A stretch of 64,000 bases of DNA from Clostridium guangxiense (GTDB lineage Bacteria > Bacillota > Clostridia > Clostridiales > Clostridiaceae). The position numbers and the translations under genes were made by a program. Where the stretch lies: contig NZ_JAJNKE010000024.1 of assembly GCF_021043395.1 (NCBI RefSeq), forward strand, positions 1 through 64,000, written 5' to 3'. A model generated the notes under the pieces. That model was given only the letters and a program-made list of their open reading frames with translations, had not been told where the DNA came from and searched no databases. This document shows positions 57,018 to 64,000 of the stretch, in pieces. Numbering within the stretch: the stretch's first letter is position 1; the number at the start of each line of letters is the position of its first letter.

Positions 57018-58481
57018 ATGGAATTGCATAAGCTTAAAGCGCATGAGCTTAAAGATATGATAGATAATAAGGAAGTTAAAGTTGAGGAAGTGACAAATGC
57101 TTTTTTAAATAGAATTGATAAGGCTGATGAAAAACTAGGGGCTTTTTTGTATGTAGCTAAGGAAGAAGCACTTAAAGACGCAAAACTAATGGATCAAAAA
57201 ATTGAAAAAGGGGAAAAGCTTCAAGGATTATCAGGTATTCCTGTTGCTGTAAAGGATAATATAAGTGTAAAAAATATGCAAAATACATGTGCATCAAAAA
57301 TACTTGAAAAATATATATCACCTTATGATGCTACTGTAGTTGAAAGACTTAAACAAAATAATGGAATTATAATTGGAAAATCAAACATGGATGAATTTGC
57401 TATGGGATCCTCTAATGAAAACAGTGCTTATAAGGTTGCCAAAAATCCATGGGATACAACTAAAGTTCCAGGAGGTTCCTCTGGCGGAGCTGCAGTTGCA
57501 GTTGCAAGCTGTGAAGCTCCAGTAGCATTGGGAACTGAAACAGGAGGATCTGTAAGAGAACCAGCATCTTTCTGCGGTGTAGTTGGACTTAAACCTACTT
57601 ATGGAAGAATATCAAGATATGGAGTTGTTGCCTTTGGTTCGACTTTGGACCAGGTTGGAACTTTTGGAAGGGACGTAGAAGACTGCGCACTTATTACTCA
57701 AAATATAGCTGGTCTTGACAAAATGGATTTTACAACAGTTGATACTCCAGTTCAAGATTATAAGAAGAGTCTTGTAAATGATGTTAAAGGTAAAAAAATA
57801 GCTGTTCCAAAGGAGTTTTTTGGGGATGGCTTAGATGAGAGCGTAAAAAAATGCATACTTGAAGCTATAGAAGTATTTAAAGAAAATGGGGCAGAAGTAA
57901 AGGAATATTCACTTCCACTTTCAGAATACGCATTAGCTGCATATTACATAATATCTTCAGCAGAAGCTTCATCAAACCTTGCAAGATTTGATGGAATAAG
58001 ATATGGACATAGAGATATGAATGCTGATGATATAACTGATCTTTATGTGAAATCTAGAAGTGAAGGTTTTGGAAGAGAAGTAAAAAGAAGAATTATGCTT
58101 GGTACATATGCTTTATCAGCAGGATATTATGATGCATATTATAAAAAAGCTCTAAAGGTAAGAAATCTTATAAAGCAAGATTTTGAAAAAGCATTTAAAG
58201 AATTTGATGTTATAATATCACCTACATCTCCAACAACTGCATTTAATTTAGGAGAGAAGACTAAAGATGTACTTTCTATGTACATGTCAGACATTTACAC
58301 TGTACCTGTTAATATAAGTGGTATTCCAGCTATATCTGTACCATGCGGTATGGTTTCAGGTCTTCCAGTTGGACTACAGATAATGGGTAATTACTTTAGA
58401 GAAGATGTACTTTTCAATATGGCATACAGCTTTGAACAGTCTACATTATGGCATAAAAATTGCGCAGCAGATATAAAGTAG
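57018..58481 (+). CDS. gatA: Asp/Glu-tRNA amidotransferase subunit A
   Basis: 487 residues, amidase-signature family. It releases ammonia from glutamine for the GatB reaction. The Ser-cisSer-Lys triad is Lys79 (PVAVKDN), Ser154 (GGSSGG, 152-157) and Ser178 (GTETGGSVR). The family [18 protein letters not shown] segment follows. GGAGG precedes the ATG. It is second of the gatCAB operon. Confidence 0.96.
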   Translation: MELHKLKAHELKDMIDNKEVKVEEVTNAFLNRIDKADEKLGAFLYVAKEEALKDAKLMDQKIEKGEKLQGLSGIPVAVKDNISVKNMQNTCASKILEKYISPYDATVVERLKQNNGIIIGKSNMDEFAMGSSNENSAYKVAKNPWDTTKVPGGSSGGAAVAVASCEAPVALGTETGGSVREPASFCGVVGLKPTYGRISRYGVVAFGSTLDQVGTFGRDVEDCALITQNIAGLDKMDFTTVDTPVQDYKKSLVNDVKGKKIAVPKEFFGDGLDESVKKCILEAIEVFKENGAEVKEYSLPLSEYALAAYYIISSAEASSNLARFDGIRYGHRDMNADDITDLYVKSRSEGFGREVKRRIMLGTYALSAGYYDAYYKKALKVRNLIKQDFEKAFKEFDVIISPTSPTTAFNLGEKTKDVLSMYMSDIYTVPVNISGIPAISVPCGMVSGLPVGLQIMGNYFREDVLFNMAYSFEQSTLWHKNCAADIK

Positions 58482-58496
58482 GGAAGGTGAAAGTAT

Positions 58497-59927
58497 ATGG
58501 AATATGAAATAGTTATTGGACTTGAAGTTCACGTAGAACTTAATACAAAAACAAAAATGTATTGTGGATGTACTGCTGATTTTGGAGGACAGCCTAATAC
58601 TCATGTTTGTCCTGTTTGCATGGGGCTTCCAGGATCACTTCCACATATCAATAAAAAGGTTATTGAATATGCAATAAAGGCTGGTCTTGCTTTAAATTGT
58701 TCAATAACACATATGGGAAGGATGGATAGGAAAAATTATTTCTACCCAGATTGTCCTAAAAATTATCAAATAACTCAGGATGAACTTCCTATATGCAGAG
58801 ATGGGTATATTGAAGTAGAACTTGAAGATGGAATTAAGAAAAGAATTGGTGTTGAGAGATTACATGTTGAGGAAGATGCAGCAAAGCTTTTACATACTAA
58901 TGCAGGAACTTTAGTTGATTTTAATAGAGCAGGAGTTCCATTAGCAGAAATAGTATCAAGGCCAGATATTAGAAGCCCAGAGGAAGCTGTAGCATACCTT
59001 GAAATGTTAAAGAGTATACTTTCATGTATAGGAGTTTCTGACTGTAAAATGGAAGAAGGTTCTTTAAGATGTGATGCTAACATTTCTGTAATGGAAAAAG
59101 GCGCTAAAGAATTTGGTGTTAGAACTGAAATAAAGAATATGAACTCTTTTAAAGCACTTGAAAAGGCCCTTAATTATGAATATGAAAGACATGTAAAGGC
59201 TATAGAAAGTGGAGAAAAATTGTATGTTGAAACAAGAAGATGGGATGATGCTAAAGGCATAACTAGTGTTATGAGAAGTAAGGAACAAGCTAATGATTAT
59301 AGATATTTCCCAGAAGGTGATCTTGTTACTTTAAATATAAGTGATGAATGGATAGAAAATATAAGAAAGACAATACCAGAGCTTCCATATGAAAAAAAGG
59401 AAAGATTTATAGAAGAATTTGAAATACCTAAATACGATGCTTCTGTACTAACGCTTACTATGTCTATGGCGGATTACTTTGAAAAAACTGCAAAGTTAAG
59501 TGGTGATGCTAAAGCTGCATCAAACTGGCTTATGGGGGATATTTCAAAGATAATGAAGGCTAATTATGTTTGGGTTGAAGATCTTAAATTTACTCCAGAG
59601 CAGCTTTCGGAACTTATAAAGCTTATAAATGCTGGCACTATATCCAATGCTATAGGTAAAAAAGTTATAGTTAAAATGTTCGAAACAGGAGAATCTCCAA
59701 AGAAAATTATAGAAGATGAAGGTCTTGTTCAGAACAGCAATGAAGATGAAATACTCTCAGTTATAAAAGATGTATTAAGCAAGAATCAAAAGTCTATAGA
59801 AGACTATAAAAATGGAAGAACTAGAGTTGTTGGCTTCCTTATAGGTCTTGTAATGAAAGAGACTAAGGGAAAGGCTAATCCTAAAATGGTCAATAAACTT
59901 ATGTGTGATGAAATAGCGAAACTATAA
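58497..59927 (+). CDS. gatB: Asp/Glu-tRNA amidotransferase subunit B
   Basis: 476 residues. It phosphorylates the misacylated tRNA and performs amidation. Landmarks are GLEVHVELNTKTKMYCGC at the start, CPVCMGLPGSLPHIN (zinc cysteines), RMDRKNYFYPDCPKNYQITQ and HVEEDAAKL. A C-terminal YqeY-like tail domain (about 400-476) recognises tRNA. GGGAAGG precedes the ATG, 15 bases after gatA. It is last gene of the operon. Confidence 0.96.
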   Translation: MEYEIVIGLEVHVELNTKTKMYCGCTADFGGQPNTHVCPVCMGLPGSLPHINKKVIEYAIKAGLALNCSITHMGRMDRKNYFYPDCPKNYQITQDELPICRDGYIEVELEDGIKKRIGVERLHVEEDAAKLLHTNAGTLVDFNRAGVPLAEIVSRPDIRSPEEAVAYLEMLKSILSCIGVSDCKMEEGSLRCDANISVMEKGAKEFGVRTEIKNMNSFKALEKALNYEYERHVKAIESGEKLYVETRRWDDAKGITSVMRSKEQANDYRYFPEGDLVTLNISDEWIENIRKTIPELPYEKKERFIEEFEIPKYDASVLTLTMSMADYFEKTAKLSGDAKAASNWLMGDISKIMKANYVWVEDLKFTPEQLSELIKLINAGTISNAIGKKVIVKMFETGESPKKIIEDEGLVQNSNEDEILSVIKDVLSKNQKSIEDYKNGRTRVVGFLIGLVMKETKGKANPKMVNKLMCDEIAKL

Positions 59928-59960
59928 AAAATGATTGCGTTTTAAAATAGAGTCTAAAAA

Positions 59961-59985
59961 ATATGGTTCCCCCAAGGGAACCATA
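59961..59985. terminator. Hairpin between converging genes
   Basis: ATATGGTTCCC and GGGAACCATAT form a perfect 11-bp stem with loop CCAA. There is no long T-run, so its stopping strength is uncertain. Confidence 0.55.
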
Positions 59986-60264
59986 TTAAGCATTTAAATT
60001 ATTTTCATCTTTTGCAAATATTTTAGAAACATTACTATTTTTAACTGGCTCTGTGGAATCATAAGTATTATCACCATTTATGATTTCACCTGGGTCATTA
60101 TTTTTTTTTGAATTATAGGATATGCTTTGGATTAATTTCTCCATTAAATAATTTTTGTATCTAAATTGACCGAGTAGTTGGTTTAGTAGTATAAAACTCC
60201 ATATGCCTATAAAACAAAAAATAAGCATAGTTATAAGGCCAACTATTTCCAGGCAAATAATCAT
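59986..60264 (-). CDS. Small single-span membrane protein
   Basis: 92 residues. Residues 3-28 form one long hydrophobic segment (IICLEIVGLITMLIFCFIGIWSFILL) followed by basic residues and a polar Asn/Ser-rich tail. The topology is N-out/C-in by charge. I do not recognise the family. GGAGG lies 11 bases before the ATG. Confidence 0.6.
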   Translation of the reverse strand: MIICLEIVGLITMLIFCFIGIWSFILLNQLLGQFRYKNYLMEKLIQSISYNSKKNNDPGEIINGDNTYDSTEPVKNSNVSKIFAKDENNLNA

Positions 60265-60451
60265 TAGTTATTACCTCCGTTTTAGTTTGAACTTTATAAT
60301 TTAAAATTCACTTAATTTTATTATACCATAAATTGCAGTACAATATTATACTTTAAAAATAAATAATGCAAGAATGTTTATTTTACAATATATATGTAAA
60401 TAATAAACAAATAAGGATAGTATACTAAATTTTTAGAAAGAATTTTGTGAT

Positions 60452-62050
60452 ATGAATAAAATATATAAAATTACTGCCAGTGTAATGATTACATGCTTGA
60501 TATTCACTGGGTGTGTTGAGAAGAAAACTGAATATCTACAAACATCAACTAGAAATAAACCTGTTGCTTATGGTATTGGCGTAGTTCCACAAAGCCTTAC
60601 TGCATCAAAAAACAGAGATACTAAGTCAAATGAAATTCTTAGAACTCTTTTCTCAGGACTTGTATATGAAGATGATAGCTCAATGGAAATTGAGCCAGGG
60701 CTTGCTGAAAAGTGGGAAGTATCTAAAGACAAAATGCAGTATACTTTTCATATAAGAAACAATGCTATGTGGAGTGATGGTGAAAAAATAACTGCACAGG
60801 ATTTTTATGATTTTTTTAGGGAAATACTATCACCACAAACGGATAATATTTACGCATATGATCTTAGATATATATATGGCGAAGAAGCATATAATTCAGG
60901 TAAAGTTTCTTTTGATCAGGTGGCCATTAATGTGATTGACAATAGTACTTTAAGAATAAGACTCAATAGTCCATGTGATTACTTTTTGAGAATTTTATCT
61001 GAACCTCAATTTTTTCTTAGAGAAATCAATAAAAGCACCAGTAATTGGAAAAAAGATTACTTAAAAATAAAATATACTGGTCCTTTTAAAATTTCATATA
61101 TTTCTCAGGGAACAATAACGATTAAAAAAAATAATTATTATTTTATGAAAGATAAAGTTAAGAGTAATGAACTAAAGCTTAAATTTTATAATGATGAAGA
61201 AAATGTAAGTGCGTATTCTGTCACAGATTTTGATTCAAATAATATAGATATATTTTCAAATCCGCCACTTACGGAAATAAATAGATTAAAAAAGAGTAAT
61301 CATATTAAAAGTTTTAGTACATTAAATATATATGCACTTTATTTTAATATGAAAAAAATAGCTGATTCTAATTTTAGAAATGCAATAAGTTTATTAACTA
61401 GTAGAACTGAAATAGCAAAAGATATGCCAAAAGAAAGTATTTCTCCAATTTATAATTTCATTCCATCAAGTTTAAAAGAAAATTATATAATGACAAATAC
61501 ATTTGAGGAGTCAGCTCCATCAGAAGGTGTTGAAATTCTTAAAAAAAGTAAATACGAAAATGATGATAAGTTTGTAATTGCATACGAGGAAAATGACTTT
61601 AATAGGAAACTTTGTGAAAGCTATATTAATTCTATAAATAAAAATATTAGAAGCGTAGATAAAAGCGAAAAAATAAATTTTGAGTTAAAAGGATATAATA
61701 AAAATAATTTATATGAAGTTTTAAAAAATGGAGATTATGACATGTTTTTTGGAGAATACAATATTTCTTTTAGCAATCCCATGAGCTTTTTAGAAATGTT
61801 TTCTTCAAAATCACCATTCAATTTAAATAAATACTCCAGTACTACTTATGACGATCTTATGTATGGGCTAATTAATTCAAATAATTTAGCTAAAAATAAC
61901 GAATATTGCTATAAGATGATTAAGCAATTAACTGTAGATTTGCCTGTTATACCTATATGTACAAAAAATAATGTGATATGCATGAGTCCACTTGTGACTG
62001 AGCTTAGGGAAAATCCATATGGTGATATAATTATTTCATCAATAAAATAA
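60452..62050 (+). CDS. Oligopeptide ABC transporter substrate-binding lipoprotein
   Basis: 532 residues, SBP_bac_5 (OppA/DppA) family. The signal peptide ends in the lipobox LIFTGC with Cys21 as lipid site. The family segments TLFSGLVYED, EPGLAEKWEVS, YTFHIRNNAMWSDGEKITAQDF and the pseudo-repeat DLPVIPI near the C-terminus are present. It binds peptides outside the membrane. No permease or ATPase genes are next to it, so it is an orphan binding protein that may share or sense peptides. The ribosome site is weak (GAAAGAA). Confidence 0.85.
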   Translation: MNKIYKITASVMITCLIFTGCVEKKTEYLQTSTRNKPVAYGIGVVPQSLTASKNRDTKSNEILRTLFSGLVYEDDSSMEIEPGLAEKWEVSKDKMQYTFHIRNNAMWSDGEKITAQDFYDFFREILSPQTDNIYAYDLRYIYGEEAYNSGKVSFDQVAINVIDNSTLRIRLNSPCDYFLRILSEPQFFLREINKSTSNWKKDYLKIKYTGPFKISYISQGTITIKKNNYYFMKDKVKSNELKLKFYNDEENVSAYSVTDFDSNNIDIFSNPPLTEINRLKKSNHIKSFSTLNIYALYFNMKKIADSNFRNAISLLTSRTEIAKDMPKESISPIYNFIPSSLKENYIMTNTFEESAPSEGVEILKKSKYENDDKFVIAYEENDFNRKLCESYINSINKNIRSVDKSEKINFELKGYNKNNLYEVLKNGDYDMFFGEYNISFSNPMSFLEMFSSKSPFNLNKYSSTTYDDLMYGLINSNNLAKNNEYCYKMIKQLTVDLPVIPICTKNNVICMSPLVTELRENPYGDIIISSIK

Positions 62051-62079
62051 GATTAGGGGCTGTTGCACTAAATATTTCG

Positions 62080-62195
62080 AACTAAAATAAGTGAAGGGTT
62101 TGACGAGGCTTTACACGTTAAAGCCCTTCACCACTAGCTTTTGGTCTTCTTTTGAGGCAAAAAAATTAGTTATTGCTTCACAATATTTTTGGAAT
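62080..62195. repeat. Copy of repeat family 2
   Basis: GTGAAGGG (62091-62098) pairs with CCCTTCAC (62124-62131) around a TGACG/CGTTA inner stem. It ends with TTATTGCTTCACAATATTTTT, like the end at 3870-3890. Confidence 0.45.
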
Positions 62196-63575
62196 TTAAA
62201 AATCAAAAAAATGTTTGAAGCAATATATGATTATAAAAAATATGAACATATTGTTATCGCTATAAAAGGATTGTTTCGTATCACTAAAGGTTCTTTTCTT
62301 TTTATTAAAGTTGATTTTTTTAAAGAATATAGGTGCAATTTGGGATAATTCTGGTGTTGGCATAGATGACATTTTAAAATTATTTTCATCAATTAAATCT
62401 TCTGCTTTTAAAGAGAAATTTTTATAGCGTTCAGGATTATCCAAGCTAGGTACAGCAGGCCAAGAAGCTATAATTCCAGATTCAATTAGCTGATGCTTGA
62501 ATACATCTTCAATTATAGAATCGTATTCTTTAGGATCATCACATAAGTCACATATAAGTATGGAATTTATGAGATATAGGATTATTTCTGTTGAATAAAA
62601 AGTGCATTCTTTTTTTTCACCTTGTTTAAAGAACATTCCATCTTCAGGAATGAATAAATCTTGTAATAATGAATACATCTTTAAAGCTGTGTCTTTAAAT
62701 TTTGTGAGTTTTGAACTTTTGTATAGAAGTATTGAATTCAAACATAAAAGGCATGAGTTTGTTATATTTCCAGAATAATTTATAATATGATTTTCACAAG
62801 TGAACTCAAAAAGATCTATTAAAAGTTCATAGGCTTTAATATTTTTGCTATAATCAAAAAATATGTTCAAAGCTAAAATTAGCTTGTTCAATTCTCTGGA
62901 AGATAAATTGTATAGATCGTCTTTAAAATGCAAAAGCATCTTTAAGATATCAAAAGAAAAATTTTTATATTCTGAAGAATTTTTTCCTGTGTACAAAGTT
63001 GAAAATTTATAATGTGCACACATTAGCAAGGCCTGGTCTGAAAATTTAAAGTCTTTACCTTTTGCTTCGAGTTTTATTTCAGAAGTAAGTCCATTTGAAA
63101 TATCCTTTTTATCTATAAAAACACCTTCTGAATTTCTCAAGTATGAAGTGTAAAAATCAATTTGTTTCTTTGCAGTGCTTATATATATTGGGTTTAAGTA
63201 AAATTTTTTAGGATATGTTGATTTGAATTTTAAAAAATAGTTGGATAGTTCCATTAAGCATAATGTCATATATGCATTAGAAGATATAATTATATTTTTT
63301 CTGTAACTGCTGTCATCCCAACTAAGTTTTTTATCAAGTGTATATAAATTGCAACTAGATTTCTTATAGATACAAATTAGTGGTGAAAATGATTTAAATG
63401 TGCTAATATCATTTAGAGAAATGTCTTTTGTTTTTATATCTTTTAATGGGAATGTTATTCCACATTTTGAATTAAAAACTATATCTTTTATGGCTTCTTT
63501 TGAAAGATGAAATAATTGATTTTTTATATTATCTTTGTTTGTTGAATTTGATCTGAAAAAAGGGCCTATATACAT
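62196..63575 (-). CDS. Hypothetical protein, helical
   Basis: 459 residues from the ATG at 63575, chosen because AAGGCGGTG lies nine bases before it; a GTG 12 bases upstream is possible. There is no signal peptide. The protein is almost all helical, with repeated pairs such as NAYMTLCLMELSNYFLKF, DQALLMCAHYKFSTLY, NKLILALNIFFDY and SILLYKSSKLTKF. This pattern resembles an (alpha/alpha)6 toroid of glycosidase or prenyltransferase type, which would use acidic residues such as ESGIIASWPAVPS near 395. I cannot name it. It lies between an oligopeptide-binding lipoprotein and an AIR-synthase-like gene. Confidence 0.6.
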   Translation of the reverse strand: MYIGPFFRSNSTNKDNIKNQLFHLSKEAIKDIVFNSKCGITFPLKDIKTKDISLNDISTFKSFSPLICIYKKSSCNLYTLDKKLSWDDSSYRKNIIISSNAYMTLCLMELSNYFLKFKSTYPKKFYLNPIYISTAKKQIDFYTSYLRNSEGVFIDKKDISNGLTSEIKLEAKGKDFKFSDQALLMCAHYKFSTLYTGKNSSEYKNFSFDILKMLLHFKDDLYNLSSRELNKLILALNIFFDYSKNIKAYELLIDLFEFTCENHIINYSGNITNSCLLCLNSILLYKSSKLTKFKDTALKMYSLLQDLFIPEDGMFFKQGEKKECTFYSTEIILYLINSILICDLCDDPKEYDSIIEDVFKHQLIESGIIASWPAVPSLDNPERYKNFSLKAEDLIDENNFKMSSMPTPELSQIAPIFFKKINFNKKKRTFSDTKQSFYSDNNMFIFFIIIYCFKHFFDF

Positions 63576-63694
63576 CAAAACATACACCGCCTTGATAAAA
63601 ATAATACTACTTTATATAATATGATTTAAGTCATATATTTGTGATTAAAAGTTAAAATAAATTTAATGTACACACTTTTCAAAGGAGAATTAAC

Positions 63695-64000
63695 ATGGAA
63701 ATAGGAAAACTTAATTGGGATGATTTAAAATTAATTATAGACAATAATAGAGGAAGTATACGTGATGACGTTATTGTTAGTGGAGGTATTGGAGAAGATT
63801 GCAGTGTAATAAGGTATGGAGATTACGATTGTGTGGTTTCTACAGATCCTATAACAGCAGCACAAAAAGGGATAGGAAAACTAGCTGTAAATATAAATTG
63901 TAACGATATAGCTTCTGCAGGTGTGAAGACAGTTGGAATACTGGTTACTATAATGGCACCTAAGTCATCTAAAATAGAGGAAATAAAAAATATAATGTCT
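63695..64000 (+). CDS. AIR-synthase/HypE-related protein, start only
   Basis: The first 102 residues are in the window. They show the N-terminal PurM-like half: VSGGIGEDCSVIRYGDY, VVSTDPITAA (the D-P/H-x metal-nucleotide strand of HypE) and KLAVNINCNDIASAGVKTVGILVTI, the N-D-I/V-A-x-x-G segment. HypE and its relatives use ATP in hydrogenase maturation; this branch is often called AIR synthase-related. AAGGAG precedes the ATG. The rest lies beyond the window. Confidence 0.8.
   Translation, partial: MEIGKLNWDDLKLIIDNNRGSIRDDVIVSGGIGEDCSVIRYGDYDCVVSTDPITAAQKGIGKLAVNINCNDIASAGVKTVGILVTIMAPKSSKIEEIKNIMS

Overview
The window is low-GC, densely coded DNA from a solvent-forming Clostridium. It is most likely Clostridium acetobutylicum or a very close relative. 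The main reasons are the rex / crt-bcd-etfB-etfA-hbd arrangement, an 8-oxoguanine glycosylase whose catalytic lysine falls at residue 222 (the position I remember for the C. acetobutylicum enzyme), spore-coat genes, AGGAGG-type ribosome sites and the overall gene order. The species assignment is inference from reading, not from a search.

Layout. 1-6.9 kb: an MFS exporter, a secreted NlpC/P60-like protein with SH3 domains, two gene remnants, a PHP phosphatase, a membrane-anchored alpha/beta hydrolase and small unknowns. 7-10.6 kb: dipeptidase PepV and an ABC-F ATPase. 10.8-16.4 kb: the redox repressor Rex, then the butyryl-CoA synthesis operon, which has a clear promoter, a Rex operator and a long hairpin before hbd. 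16.4-24.7 kb: ogg, a VTT-family membrane protein, groES-groEL behind a perfect CIRCE, and guaB-guaA behind a guanine-type riboswitch. A probable 6S-like RNA with its own promoter and terminator follows guaA. 25-38 kb is more accessory: a glycosyltransferase / aldolase / 2-hydroxyacid dehydrogenase cluster, an FYxxGxxKSL-repeat protein, an aldo/keto reductase with a MerR-type promoter and a MerR gene, tRNA-Asn, an amidohydrolase, a tiny poly-asparagine protein gene, a drug exporter, and deoC-pdp for nucleoside salvage. 38-47 kb: RecQ, an intracellular alpha-glucosidase/amylase, CotF-type spore-coat genes, a STAS-like protein, glucose-6-phosphate isomerase and type I pullulanase. 47-64 kb: a six-repeat Ig-like/three-Y-like protein, a lytic transglycosylase, an RsuA-type pseudouridine synthase, yerC-pcrA-ligA, gatCAB, an oligopeptide-binding lipoprotein, an unknown protein and the start of an AIR-synthase/HypE-like gene.

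The most unusual features are non-coding. (1) The pullulanase gene has a roughly 270-nt leader carrying two homologous structured RNA units in tandem. Their helices covary and their internal loops are conserved, which looks like a tandem riboswitch of a class I do not recognise. (2) Intergenic regions carry a family of large nested palindromes with a conserved A.A mismatch and conserved apical loop but covarying arms. These are often followed by a second hairpin module with loop TCCGTNCCTAC. A further large palindrome family also occurs. (3) A 39-residue protein made almost only of Asn and Lys has a proper ribosome site and terminator.

Central metabolism links several blocks: starch/maltodextrin breakdown (pullulanase, amylase, Pgi) feeds glycolysis, the butyryl-CoA operon disposes of the resulting reducing power under Rex control, and guaB/guaA and deoC/pdp handle purine synthesis and nucleoside recycling.
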